From assembly GCA_026002875.1 (NCBI GenBank), contig BPGE01000001.1:2294001-2358000 (forward strand): a DNA stretch of 64,000 nt. The letters are read 5' to 3'. Source of the stretch: Bryobacteraceae bacterium. GTDB taxonomy: Bacteria > Acidobacteriota > Terriglobia > Bryobacterales > Bryobacteraceae. A program made the translations under genes and the position numbers. How positions within the stretch are numbered: the first letter of the stretch is position 1; each line of letters begins with the position of its first letter. Shown piece after piece: positions 51,561 to 61,807 of this stretch. The notes below the pieces were generated by a model, which worked only from the letters and a program-made list of their open reading frames with translations, had not been told where the DNA came from and ran no database searches.

Positions 51561-54412
51561 TCAGAAACGGATCCGGGCGCCGAGCTGAATGTTGCGCGGG
51601 AAGTTCAGCTGCGCCACCGGGAGCACGCCGAAATCGGCGCCCGCCGGGTTGGTCGACGGCGGGTCGCCGCGGAGAGGCGTATTGAAGGCATTAAACGCCT
51701 CGCCCCGGAACTCGACACTCCAGCCTTCCCGGGGCAGGTTGAAGCGCTTCGACACCATGAAATCGAACTGCGGCGCCGTGTGGGAGCGGATCTGGTGGAA
51801 GCGGTTGGGCAGGTCGCGGTACTCGAAGGGACGCAGCTGCCGCCAGCAGTCGCTGAAGCGGGTGCGGTCGTTGAAGAACCAGCGCGTTTCCGTGATCTCG
51901 ATCCCGGCGCGGGGGTCGCCGCAGCGGAACTCCCAGTCGCGCCAGGCTGCCAGCGGCACGCCGCTCTGGTAGATGAGGTTCATGTTCATCGTCCATCCGC
52001 CGGCGAGGAAGTCGACCACCTTGGGAGCATTGGCGCCGAACCGGCGGTTCCGGCCGAAGGGCAGATCCCAGATGGCCGCTGTGGTGAAGTTATGCGTGCG
52101 GTCCTCGGCCGTCACCTGATTGCGCATTTCCTGCCAGGCGAAGGCGTAGTCGTTGCGGAGGAAGTTCTCCATCATCTTCGACCAGGTGTAGGCGGTGATC
52201 CAAGTCGTGGCGCCGAAACGGGAGCGGTCGCCAAGCATGCGCTTCTCGAAGCGCGTCTGCAGCGCGTGGTACCAGACGCGGCCTGAGGGGTTGATGTTGT
52301 CGAATACGCTTGTGAAGCCGGGGAACGCCCGCAGCAGGTCGCGGCGGGAGATGTTAGCCTGCGTGTTCAGCGTCGTGCCCGGGCGCGCCTGGCCGAAGAA
52401 CGGGTTCGGCACGGCCTGCTGGTAGAAGCTGACGTTGGCCGGATCCTGGGCGCGGTCCCAGTGTTCGTGGGGCATGTCGCCGATCTGGATGCCGCGGCCC
52501 TCCTGCGTCGTGCGCGAGCCGACGTAGCTGGCCTCGATCACCATCGCCCACGGCAGCTCCCTCTCCAGCGTCAGCGACCACTGGCGCGTGCGCGGGATAG
52601 GGCGGTTCGGGTTGTCGAAGCTGACGCCGCCGCCGAAATTCGTCTGGATGCCCAGCTGGTTGCCGAAGGGCCTGACCACGCCGTCCGGGAAGGGGTTTTC
52701 CAGCGAGTACGGCCCTGTCAGACGGCTGGAGGGCGTCTGGCCGGCGTCGAAAGTGTTGATGTAGTCGGTGTTGATGCTGAAGCCGGTGGTGAGGTTGCGG
52801 CGCGTGTCCGTGCGGTGGAAGATGCCGAAGCCGCCGCGAAATACGGTCTTGTTCAACAGGTTGTACGCGAATCCGAACCGCGGCTGGATGTTGGTGAGAT
52901 CCCAGTTGTAGGTGCGCCGCGGCTCGCCCTTGACGCCGGCGAACTTCAGGCCGCCCACGATCGCAGTTGGAGGGGCCGGATATCCGGCTCCCTGTGCTGC
53001 GGCGATCTGACGCCAGCGGTCGAGAATCTGCGGACTGTTGGGGTGGACCGCTGTGTAGTCGAAGCCGCGGTTCACGCGGTTGTGGATCTCGTATTGCGGC
53101 CATTGCACGTCGTAGCGAAGCCCGAGGTTGAGCGTGAGGCGCCGTGTGACCCGCCAGTCGTCCTGGATGAAGCCGGCGGTGTACGACTCCCGGCGCAAGA
53201 ACGTGTCATTGAACGCCATGAACCCGCTCCAGATGTTGCCAAGCAGCAGGTCGGCCACGGAGCTGCCGTCACGCACCCCCTGGCTGACGCCGAAGAACTG
53301 CCGCGTCCACTGTCCGTTGAACGTGAACTCGCCGCTGGCCCGGCCGGCGGCGCGGTTGTGGAACAGCAGCTGCGCCAGCTCGATGCCGTATTTCAGCGAA
53401 TGCTTGCCCCGCGTTTCGGTCATGTTGGCCTGGAAATTGATCTGTTGCCGGGAGCTCTCATTAATGAAGTTGTTCCCGAAAAGGGCCGCAAATCCGCTGA
53501 CATTCACGCGCGGCGCAAGGTTCGTTGGAAACGTATCAACCTGGGGCATCTGGCGGATTCCGAGCTTGTCCCGCGTGAAAGCCGGGTCCGAAACATCCGG
53601 AAAATTTTGCACGAACCGATCGTAATTCGACTGCAGATGCAGCACCCGGGACGGTGAAAGGATACGGTCGTAGCTGATCAGATAATTCTGGTTCCGCCGC
53701 ACCGTGCCCGGCATGTTGCCGGTCTGCGCCGGGGGATCGAAGCCGTTCTGGTTGCGGAATTCGCTCCCATCCTGGAAAGTGAACATGAAGTACAGCCGGT
53801 TGTTGTCATTGATCACCTTGTCATAGCGAGCGATCGGCTGCTCGTAGCGGTACTTGCCGAGATTGTCCGGCCGGGTGAAGTTGTTCACGAGAGACTGCGG
53901 CTGGAAGTTGGGCGCCGGATAGTAGCCGAGGATCGCCCGTCCGATCGGGCTGATGCGCGCTGCCGGGATCATGTTGCCGGGGAAGGGATCGCGCCGGAAG
54001 ACGCCGCCCGAGATGCAGGTCACTTCGCCTCCGCAGGGACGGGAGGTCAGGGGATCGTGAATGGCGATCGGCCCCGTCTGGCCCTGGGGCGTAAAGCCGC
54101 TGAAATTGCCTTGCCGGATTTCCATCGGAGGCACGCTCACATTTGAAGGAAACGGCACGCGCTCGCGCCATCCCTCGAAGGAGAAGAACACGAAGTCCGT
54201 GTTTTTGCGCAGCGCGAAGCCCAGCGTGCCGCCGAACTGGTGCTGGTTGCGGAACCCGCGGCCCACGCCCAGTGCGTTGTTCTGCCGCGTGTTGGCGTCC
54301 AGAATCCGGTTGCGCCAGAAGTTGAACAGCGTGCCATGAAGGTCGTTGGTGCCCGACTTCAGCGTGGTGTTGACATGGCCCCCGCCTGACCGCCCGTACT
54401 GGGCGTCGTAGG
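51561..54412 (-). pseudogene. TonB-dependent receptor, 3' fragment (IS-disrupted)
   Basis: This holds about 948 codons of the receptor's barrel and late plug region. It begins with YDAQYGRSGGGHVNTTLKSGTNDLHGTLFNFWRN, typical of Oar-like receptors, and ends in LNFPRNIQLGARIRF with the terminal aromatic of outer-membrane barrels. The signal peptide and N-terminal domains are on the other side of the IS. A GTG inside the IS end (54434) would allow translation of this fragment in frame, but without a signal peptide it could not reach the outer membrane. Joining base 54403 to 55802 restores the gene. Confidence 0.95.
54404..54412. repeat. 9-bp target site duplication flanking IS copy 2
   Basis: CGTCGTAGG at 54404-54412 recurs exactly at 55802-55810, on the two sides of the element. 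It lies inside the receptor coding sequence. Confidence 0.95.
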
Positions 54413-55801
54413 CACTGCTGTCCAAATTAGCCACCGAACCGGTTTGGTCTGACTGATTGGACTGGGTTTATCTCTGCTATCTCTTCTTTCCACCGAACCA
54501 GACCCCCCATCCGTTGGCGCCTGCTGTCCAAACTCATCCGAACTCGAGCATCAGTTGCGAGGCCGCGTCCAGTTGGGGCGGCGGCTCGAACGGCGCCTCC
54601 AGCCAGGCCATCAAGTCGCGGTAGACAAACAGTTGTTGTCTCAGCAGCGCCACCAGGTTCGACAGGCTCCAGTTGAAGCTGCTGCGCAGTTGCATGTACT
54701 TCACCAGCAGCATCGCGATCAGTGCTGTCCAAATCTGGATCTGCACCGCATTGGCGCTGGTGCCCACAAACGTCTTGATCCGCAACGACTGCTTCAGCGC
54801 CTTGAAGAACAACTCGATCTGCCAGCGCTCCCGGTAGACCGCCGCGACCGTCGCCGCCGACAACTTCAGATGATTCGTCACCAGCACCACCGTCTCGCCC
54901 TCTGCGCCCTCCACTTCAATCCGCCGCAGCAACGCCGCCGGCCCAGCCTCCTGCGTCCGGCTCAGCAGGATCACCTCGTCGCGCAGGATCGACTTCCGCC
55001 TGTCGGCCTCGCGCTGTTCGACGATGCCGTAGCTGGCCACGTCTTTCAGCCGCGTCACGAACCACACCTTGTGGCGCGACAGATCCAGCCACCAGTCATA
55101 GTCCTGGTAGCCGCGGTCGAACACCAGCATCGTGCCGGGTTCGAAGCGCTGCCGGCGGGCGACGTCCACGTCCGACGTCTTGCCCTCGGTGATGACGGCG
55201 AAGCCCGGCAGATAGCCGTCGTGGTCCAGCACCAGATGCAACTTCACCGCGCCCTTGCTGCGCCCGAACTGAGCCCAGTCGAACATGCTCAGGCAGAGTG
55301 GAATCAGCGTTGCGTCCAGGCTCATCAGCTTATGCTTGAAGCGAAATTTGCGCTTGCAACGCTGAGCTGCTTCCGAGGCGCAACGCTGATAGAGCGCGTA
55401 GAAGACCGATTGAAACAACTCCCACGGCCGGTGCTCATTGGCATAGGCCAGCGTCGAGCGCTTCGGCGCCGAGGCCACGCCGAGATGCTGCAGCTTGCCT
55501 TCGCAAGACGCCAGGCCACCCACGATTTCACGCAGCGACTGGGCGCGTCCCAGGTGGCAAAACAGCATGGCGACAAGCTGCGTCCAGCACCGGAATCCGC
55601 GGGCGTGGCGCTCGGCGCGATGCTGGCGGACGGCCGCCTCGAATTCCAGGCGCGGAACGAACTTCAAGACCTGGGAGAAAATACTGCATACTCGATTCAT
55701 GGCGGTGGCCTCCTGACCGGCTGAATGGGCTTCTGGCGAAACCTCACTCAACCTACCAGAGCCGCCGCCTCACTGGTCAAAAGCTAATTTGGACAAGAGT
55801 G
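54413..55801 (-). mobile_element. IS4-family insertion sequence, copy 2 (1,389 bp)
   Basis: The element has the same length, terminal repeats and gene as copy 1 at 13611-14999, and the two copies show no difference that I could find by eye. It is inserted in the same orientation, within codon 232 of a TonB-dependent receptor gene. The 9-base duplication CGTCGTAGG shows a simple insertion. Direct repeats of the IS 40.8 kb apart are a potential recombination substrate that would delete everything between. Confidence 0.97.
54534..55700 (-). CDS. IS4-family DDE transposase, copy 2
   Basis: This encodes the same 388-residue protein as 13732-14898. The D, D and E catalytic residues and the YRERWQIELFFKALKQ signature are intact, and AGGAGG precedes ATG 55700 by eight bases. 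It is oriented in the same direction as the interrupted receptor, so receptor transcription would read into it. Confidence 0.95.
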   Translation of the reverse strand: MNRVCSIFSQVLKFVPRLEFEAAVRQHRAERHARGFRCWTQLVAMLFCHLGRAQSLREIVGGLASCEGKLQHLGVASAPKRSTLAYANEHRPWELFQSVFYALYQRCASEAAQRCKRKFRFKHKLMSLDATLIPLCLSMFDWAQFGRSKGAVKLHLVLDHDGYLPGFAVITEGKTSDVDVARRQRFEPGTMLVFDRGYQDYDWWLDLSRHKVWFVTRLKDVASYGIVEQREADRRKSILRDEVILLSRTQEAGPAALLRRIEVEGAEGETVVLVTNHLKLSAATVAAVYRERWQIELFFKALKQSLRIKTFVGTSANAVQIQIWTALIAMLLVKYMQLRSSFNWSLSNLVALLRQQLFVYRDLMAWLEAPFEPPPQLDAASQLMLEFG

Positions 55802-56495
55802 CGTCGTAGGTGTTCACCATCACCTTCATCTCCTGGATCGCTTCCACGTTCGGGGCCAGGTTGAATGTACCGTCAGAGGAAATCGGCGAGCCGTTCAGCA
55901 GGAACTGGTTCGAGCCGCTGCGGCCGCCATTCATCACGAAACTCCCGTTGACGTCCCATCCGCGGGTCCCCGAGAATCCGGTCGCGCCGAACGTCCTCTG
56001 CACGAACATCACGCCCGGCGACAGCCTCATCAGCATGTAGGCCTGCCTGCCGTTGAGAGGAATCTCCTGCATCTTGATCGGATCGAACACGACACCCCGG
56101 CTCGCCGTGGCCGTCTGCACGAGCTCCTGCTCGCCCACCACGGTGATCTCCTGCGCCAGCGAACCGACCTCAAGACGGATGTCCATGTTCAGCTTCTCGG
56201 CCACCTGCAGCACGATTTCATTGCGCCGCACCGTCTGGAAACCTTCCTTCGTATAGACCACGTTGTAGCGTCCGGGATCCAGTCCCGGCAGCGTATAAAA
56301 TCCCTCAGCCGTTGTTTCTGTTTCACGCGAAACCCCCGTGTCGATTTTCGTGGCGCGGATTTTCACTCCCGCCACGGGCAGGCCTGAGGGATCCAACACC
56401 TGACCGAGGATGGAGGCCCGGAATTCCTGTCCGAAAACCGTGCTGAAACACAAGACGACCACACTGCAAGCACAAATTCGGAACATTTTTAACAC
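55802..56495 (-). pseudogene. TonB-dependent receptor, 5' fragment (IS-disrupted)
   Basis: This fragment supplies the signal peptide (FRICACSVVVLCFSTVFGQ) and a CarboxypepD_reg beta-sandwich (ASILGQVLDPSGLPVAGVKIRATKIDTGVSRETETTAEGFYTLPGLDPGRYNVVYTKEGF). The first part of the plug follows (ITVVGEQELVQTATASRGVVFDPIKMQEIPLNGRQAYMLMRLSPGV ... VNGSFVMNGGRSGSNQFLLNGSP). It breaks after VMVNTYD. The IS then adds ALLSKLAFDQ before a stop. Residues 1-231 plus one base join the 3' fragment without a frame change. The intact product would have 1,178 residues, the usual size for Oar-like receptors. Confidence 0.95.
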
Positions 56496-56675
56496 TCCTT
56501 TCGAGATCGAGTGTGGCGACAGGCTATCAGAGGAAGGTCAGGAAGTCAAGGGTTGCCTTTTTGCCCCACGGAAACGCTGGGCGCAGCTTGCAGAAGAGGC
56601 AGGCGGCGGATGGTGGTGACGCTTCTCAGGACTTGCGCAGGATCCCCGCCACCGCTGCTGGGGGCGGCGTGGCGT
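56496..56675. other. Intergenic region upstream of the receptor gene
   Basis: There is no gene. It is probably the promoter region of the receptor; no consensus promoter was recognised. Confidence 0.4.
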
Positions 56676-57224
56676 TCAGAGCGGCCGGATGGCCTCGCGG
56701 TCGATCTCGACGGCCACGGAGCGCTGCAGGAGCGTGACGCTGATGACCAGCCGGAACTCGTCGCGGATGCGGAGCAGGATGCCCTGCAGCCCGCGCATCG
56801 GCCCGCGCGCGACCTCGACGCGCTGCCCCTCGCGCAGGTAGGGCCACGGCGCCAGCGCCGCGCCGCTCGACGCCGCTGTCAGTAAGGCGCGGATCTCCTC
56901 GCGGTCCACCGGCGTCGGCTCGCCGTTGAAGGAGACGAAATGCAGCACGCCGGGAGTCTGCAACACCGGCAGCCGCTGCCGCACATCCAGGCTGCAGAAC
57001 ACGTAGCCCGCGAACAGCGGCAGCTCCACCAGCTTGATGCGGTCCGACCAGCGCCGCCGCTCTTGATACAGGGGCAGAAACGAAGCCATGCCCTTGGCCG
57101 CCAGCGCGCAGGCCACTGTCCGTTCAAACTTCGGCTTCACCCGCAGCGCGTACCAGGGCCACTCTGTCAAAGGACAATCAGCAGGATTCGAATCGACCGG
57201 GGACGACTCCACGCCGGCGCTCAT
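56676..57224 (-). CDS. NusG-family antiterminator, UpxY-like
   Basis: The 182-residue protein has the NusG N-terminal domain (PWYALRVKPKFERTVACALAAKGMASFLPLYQERRRWSDRIKLVELPLFAGYVFCSLDV). A KOW-type C-terminal part follows (LREGQRVEVARGPMRGLQGILLRIRDEFRLVISVTLLQRSVAVEID). This is the pattern of specialised NusG paralogues (UpxY or RfaH type) that let polymerase read through long surface-polysaccharide operons. No such operon lies downstream here. ATG 57224 is preferred, with GGAGG six bases upstream. It is divergent from the acylase gene. Confidence 0.88.
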   Translation of the reverse strand: MSAGVESSPVDSNPADCPLTEWPWYALRVKPKFERTVACALAAKGMASFLPLYQERRRWSDRIKLVELPLFAGYVFCSLDVRQRLPVLQTPGVLHFVSFNGEPTPVDREEIRALLTAASSGAALAPWPYLREGQRVEVARGPMRGLQGILLRIRDEFRLVISVTLLQRSVAVEIDREAIRPL

Positions 57225-57333
57225 CTGCAACCTCCCGAACAGCCTATTGTACCTTCAGCAGGAAAACAAAACCCACGGGGGATGGTTTCATTCCCTCCAC
57301 CCCTGGGCTGCCAACCAGTACTATGAAGAAATC

Positions 57334-59553
57334 GTGTGGAAACGCGTCGTCCGGATCGTGAACTGGGTTCTGGCTCTCGCTGCTGCCGGTCTCGCTGCGG
57401 CGGCATGGTGGGTCGTCTGGCGCCCCGGGACAGGGCTGTCGGGGAGCGCCCCGGCACCCGTGTCGGCCGAGGTGCTCGTCGAGCGCGACCGGCTGGGCGT
57501 TCCGCACATTCGGGCGGGTTCGGTCGAGGACGCCCTGTTCGCGCAGGGCTACGTGACTGCGCAGGACCGGCTGTGGCAGATGGACAGCCTGCGCCGCCTG
57601 GCCGCGGGCGAACTGTCGGAGATCGCCGGCAAAGGCGCCCTGGAGCTGGATCTCCGCGCGCGCCAGTTGCGCATGCGCTGGCTGGCGGAGCGGTGGTCGT
57701 CCCTTCTGCCCCCGGCGCAGCGGGCGCTGATCGCCGCCTATGCGCGGGGCGTGAACCATTTCATCGAACAGAGTCTGAAGCGCCTGCCGCCCGAGTTCAC
57801 GCTGCTGGGCTATTCGCCGAAACCATGGACCGTCGCGGACACGCTTTTGTGCGCTCTGGAGATGAACCGCACGCTTTCGGGCAACTGGGAGCACGACTTG
57901 CTGAAGCACCGCATGGCGAAGACCGGCCAGCGGTCTCTGGTCGAGCAGCTCTTTCCGCCCCGGCTGGGCGTGGAGCCGCTGCCCGGGTCCAACGCCTGGG
58001 CAGTCAGCGGCGCGAAGACCGCTTCGGGCAAGCCGCTGCTGGCCAACGACCCGCATCTGCCGTGGACGCAGCCCGCCACCTGGCACCTGGTGGGCCTGCG
58101 CGCGCCCGGGCTGAACGCCGCAGGCGCAGCGCTGCCCGGAATTCCCGGCGTCATTATCGGGCACAACGACCGGATTGCCTGGGGCATTACCGCCCTGCAG
58201 TTCGACAATATGGATCTTTTTTACGAGAAGCTGGACGGCCGGACCGGCCGCTATGAATACGCGGGGCGGCTCCTTCAGGCGCAGCGCGCCGCGGAGCGGA
58301 TCGCCATCAAAGGGGAACGGCCGGCCGAGGCCGCCTTCTGGGTGACGGTGCACGGTCCCGTGATCGCGGAAGAAGAGGGCCGCCCCCTGGCTCTGGCATG
58401 GTCGGCAGCGCAGGCGGATGGCGCGGAATTCCCCATCCTCGACTGGAACCGCGCCCGGAACTGGCAGGAATTCCGCGAGGCGCTGCGGCGGCTGCCGGGC
58501 CCGAACATCAACGTGCTCTACGCCGATGTGGAGGGCAACACGGGCTGGCAGGTGGCCGGCAGGCTTCCCGTCCGCGAAGGCTTCGATGGAAGCGAACCGG
58601 CGGACGGAAGCACGGGCAAATTCGACTGGAAAGGCTTTGTTCCGTTCGACGAATTGCCCTCGTATTTCAACCCTGCTGGCGGGCTTCTGGTATCGGCAAA
58701 CCACAATCCTTTTCCGGCAAAAACCCCCTACACGGTCAGCGGCTTTTTCTCGTCGCCGGACCGGGCGCTGCAGATCACGGCGCGGCTCGCCCGGAAGCAG
58801 ACGCTCTCGCCTGCCGACATGCTGGCCGTGCAGAAGGACGTTTACTCGGCGCTTCACCACGGGCTGGCCAGGGCGGCGGCGGAGGCCGTGAAGCGGCGCG
58901 GCGACTCCAGCGAGGCGGCGCAGGCTGGCGCGCGGCTGCTCGAGGGCTGGGACGGCCAGATGCGGGCCGATTCCGCTCCCGCCTTCCTGGCTCACCTGCT
59001 CTACCAGCACCTGAGGCGCGCCATCGGAGAAAAGGCGTCCCCGAAGCATGGCGCGGCGTACCGCACCTTCATGGCGCCAGGCGTCGTCGCGCAGATCGTC
59101 AGAGAGCGCAGAAAGGCATGGTTCGACGATTTCGATCTCGTGCTCGCCCACGAACTGGCCGATGCTGTCGAGGAGGGCCGGCGCATGCAGGGGCGGCGTC
59201 TGGAGAAATGGCGCTACGGCCTGGCGAACCGCGTTTCCCTGTCCCACCCCGTCATGGGCCGCATTCCCTGGCTCGGGCGGTATTTCAATTTCGGGCCCGT
59301 GGAGATGGACGGCGGAGTCACCACGGTGCGCGCCGTCACAGAGGCTTATGGCCCTTCCATGCGCTTCGTGGCAGACCTCTCGAATCTCGACGAGAGCCTG
59401 GTCGTCATCCCCACCGGCCAGTCCGGCCACCGCTTTTCGGGCCACTATGGCGATCAATGGAAGACTTACCTCGGCGGGGGCGCGTTCCGGCTCGAGTTCG
59501 AACGGGTTGAGGCAAAGGCCACGCTGCGCCTCATCCCCGATGGCAGGCGTTAG
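57334..59553 (+). CDS. Penicillin acylase-family (Ntn) amidohydrolase
   Basis: The product has 739 residues if the GTG at 57334 is used; an upstream extension would overlap the divergent NusG-like gene. A membrane anchor (IVNWVLALAAAGLAAAAWWVVW) is followed by a short A-chain-like region (DRLGVPHIRAGSVEDALFAQGYVTAQDRLWQMDSLRRLAAGELSEI). The autocatalytic serine is in PGSNAWAVSG, where cleavage would expose the nucleophile Ser. The B-chain has LLANDPHLPWTQPATWH and GVIIGHNDRIAWGIT. Such enzymes hydrolyse acyl amides, including acyl-homoserine lactones or beta-lactam side chains; the substrate here is unknown. Confidence 0.9.
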   Translation: MWKRVVRIVNWVLALAAAGLAAAAWWVVWRPGTGLSGSAPAPVSAEVLVERDRLGVPHIRAGSVEDALFAQGYVTAQDRLWQMDSLRRLAAGELSEIAGKGALELDLRARQLRMRWLAERWSSLLPPAQRALIAAYARGVNHFIEQSLKRLPPEFTLLGYSPKPWTVADTLLCALEMNRTLSGNWEHDLLKHRMAKTGQRSLVEQLFPPRLGVEPLPGSNAWAVSGAKTASGKPLLANDPHLPWTQPATWHLVGLRAPGLNAAGAALPGIPGVIIGHNDRIAWGITALQFDNMDLFYEKLDGRTGRYEYAGRLLQAQRAAERIAIKGERPAEAAFWVTVHGPVIAEEEGRPLALAWSAAQADGAEFPILDWNRARNWQEFREALRRLPGPNINVLYADVEGNTGWQVAGRLPVREGFDGSEPADGSTGKFDWKGFVPFDELPSYFNPAGGLLVSANHNPFPAKTPYTVSGFFSSPDRALQITARLARKQTLSPADMLAVQKDVYSALHHGLARAAAEAVKRRGDSSEAAQAGARLLEGWDGQMRADSAPAFLAHLLYQHLRRAIGEKASPKHGAAYRTFMAPGVVAQIVRERRKAWFDDFDLVLAHELADAVEEGRRMQGRRLEKWRYGLANRVSLSHPVMGRIPWLGRYFNFGPVEMDGGVTTVRAVTEAYGPSMRFVADLSNLDESLVVIPTGQSGHRFSGHYGDQWKTYLGGGAFRLEFERVEAKATLRLIPDGRR

Positions 59554-59614
59554 GACCGCGCCGGCTCCGGAGTGAGGCCGCCCGCTGGCCTATACTGGAA
59601 TAAAGGATATACAG

Positions 59615-61807
59615 GTGCGAATTCGGGTGCGGATTACGGGGGCTGTGCAGGGTGTCGGCTTCCGCCCGCATGTGTTCCGGATGGCGCAGCAGCATGGTGT
59701 GGCGGGGTTCGTGCTCAATTCCCCGTCCGGAGTGACCGTGGAGGCGGAAGGAGAAGACGGGCGGGTGCGCGCCTTCGTTGAAGACCTGCGCGGCAATCCC
59801 CCTCCGCTGGCGGTCATCGCGTCTTTTCGCACGGAGACGCTGCCCGACCAGGGAGATGGCGGCTTTCGCGTCGAGCAGAGCGACCCAGAGGGAGAGCGCG
59901 AGGCGTTTCTCCTGCCCGACCTCGCGATGTGCGCCGAGTGCCGCCGGGAAATTTTCGATCCGCGCAACCGGCGCTTCCGCTACCCTTTCACCACCTGCAC
60001 GCACTGCGGACCGCGGTATTCGATCGTCGAATCGCTCCCGTACGACCGCCCGCGCACGTCGATGCGGGACTTCCCCATGTGCCCGCAGTGCGAAGCCGAG
60101 TACCGCAACCCCGCGGACCGGCGGTTCCACGCCCAGACCAACTGCTGTCCGGAGTGCGGTCCGCACATCGAGCTGTGGGCGCCGGACGGAACGGTTCTGG
60201 CGCTGCGGGACGAGGCGCTGCTCGGGGCGGCGCGGGCGGTGCGCGAGGGGCGCATCGTGGCGCTGAAAGGCATCGGCGGATTCCACCTGATCTGCGACGC
60301 GCGCAGCCGCGCAGCGCTGCTCGAGCTGCGCCATCGCAAACGGCGCCCCGCAAAGCCCTTCGCCGTGATGCTCCCCGAGCACGATCACGCCCTTCTGCGC
60401 ACGCCCGCTTCGCCGATCGTGCTGATCGAGAACCGCCTGGATCTGCCCGCGGCAATCGCGCCCGGCAATCCGCTGCTCGGGGTGATGATCCCGTACTCGC
60501 CGCTGCACGCGCTGCTGATGGACGAGCTCCGCTTCCCCATCGTCGCCACCAGCGGCAACCTGACGGACGACCCCATCTGCATCGGCGAGCGCGAAGCCCT
60601 CGAGCGTCTGCGGGGCGTCGCGGATCTGTTTCTCGTGCACAACCGCCGCATCCTCCGGCCTGTGGACGACAGCATCGTCCGCGAGATCGATGGCGAACCG
60701 GTGGTCCTGCGGCGCGCGCGCGGCTATGCGCCGCTGCCCGTGGAAGCGCCGCGCGAGCTGCCGGAGATGTTTGCGACCGGCGGGCACATGAAGAACACGG
60801 TCGCTTTTGCGCGGGGACGGCGCGTCTTCCTGTCTCAGCATCTCGGGGATCTCGACACGCCCGCCGCGCTCGACAACCACCGGCGCATGACGGCCGATTT
60901 CCGCCGCATCTACGAAGTGCGTCCCCTCGCCGCAGCCTGCGACCTGCACCCGGACTACGGCTCGACCGCCACGGCGCACGAACTCGGCGTGCCCGTGTCC
61001 GCCGTGCAGCATCATGTGGCGCATCTGTTCTCAGCAGTGCTCGAACACCGGCTCGAACCTCCCGTGTTCGCTGCCTCGTGGGACGGCACGGGCGCCGGTC
61101 CCGACGGGACGGTGTGGGGCGGCGAGTTCCTGCTGTGGCAGGGCAGCACGGTGAAACGTACCGGTCATCTCCGCCCGTTCCGCCTGCCCGGCGGCGAGCA
61201 GGCGGTGCGTGAACCGCGCCGCGCGCTGCTGGGCGCGGCCTGGGAAATGGGCCGCCCGGAACTGGCGCGGCCGCACTTCGGGGACAATGAATGGCAGGTG
61301 CTGCTGCGGATGCTGGAGCGCGGCTTCAACGCGCCCTGGACCACCAGCGCCGGGCGGCTGTTCGACGCCGCCGCGGCGTTGCTGGGCCTGTGCGGGCGCG
61401 CTTCCTTCGAGGGCGAGGCGGCGATGCGCGTCGAGTTCGCAGCGCGCGGAGCAGCCGCCGTGGAACCTGTCGCCATGGAAGAAGACTGGGCGCCACTGTT
61501 CGAGCGGCTCGCGGACGCGAACCTGTCCGGCGGCGAAAAGGCCGCCCTGGTGCATGGTTCGCTGGCCGAGTCGATCGTCTCGGCGGCACGGCGCGCCGGG
61601 GTTCCTACGGTGGTCCTGACGGGCGGCTGTTTTCAGAACGCGCGGCTGGCGGAAACGGCCGCCCGCCGGTTGCGCGAGGAAGGGTTCCGGCCGGTGCTGC
61701 ACCGCCAGGTCCCGCCCAATGATGGCGGTCTGGCGGCCGGACAGCTGCTGGCCGCGGCATGGGAGGTGAAACTCGATGTGTCTGGCGATTCCGGGCGAGA
61801 TCATTGA
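59615..61807 (+). CDS. hypF: Carbamoyltransferase HypF
   Basis: HypF makes carbamoyl-adenylate from carbamoyl phosphate and transfers it to HypE, the first step of CN ligand synthesis for NiFe hydrogenases. The 730-residue protein has the acylphosphatase domain (GAVQGVGFRPHVFR), two zinc fingers (CAECRREIFDPRNRRFRYPFTTCTHCGPR and CPQCEAEYRNPADRRFHAQTNCCPECGPH) and a YrdC-like domain (ALKGIGGFHLICDARS). The Kae1-like domain carries QHHVAHLFSAVLEH and SWDGTGAGPDGTVWGGEF. The GTG start follows AAAGGA, and TATACT lies at 59591-59596. It overlaps hypC by 32 bases. Confidence 0.97.
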   Translation: MRIRVRITGAVQGVGFRPHVFRMAQQHGVAGFVLNSPSGVTVEAEGEDGRVRAFVEDLRGNPPPLAVIASFRTETLPDQGDGGFRVEQSDPEGEREAFLLPDLAMCAECRREIFDPRNRRFRYPFTTCTHCGPRYSIVESLPYDRPRTSMRDFPMCPQCEAEYRNPADRRFHAQTNCCPECGPHIELWAPDGTVLALRDEALLGAARAVREGRIVALKGIGGFHLICDARSRAALLELRHRKRRPAKPFAVMLPEHDHALLRTPASPIVLIENRLDLPAAIAPGNPLLGVMIPYSPLHALLMDELRFPIVATSGNLTDDPICIGEREALERLRGVADLFLVHNRRILRPVDDSIVREIDGEPVVLRRARGYAPLPVEAPRELPEMFATGGHMKNTVAFARGRRVFLSQHLGDLDTPAALDNHRRMTADFRRIYEVRPLAAACDLHPDYGSTATAHELGVPVSAVQHHVAHLFSAVLEHRLEPPVFAASWDGTGAGPDGTVWGGEFLLWQGSTVKRTGHLRPFRLPGGEQAVREPRRALLGAAWEMGRPELARPHFGDNEWQVLLRMLERGFNAPWTTSAGRLFDAAAALLGLCGRASFEGEAAMRVEFAARGAAAVEPVAMEEDWAPLFERLADANLSGGEKAALVHGSLAESIVSAARRAGVPTVVLTGGCFQNARLAETAARRLREEGFRPVLHRQVPPNDGGLAAGQLLAAAWEVKLDVSGDSGRDH

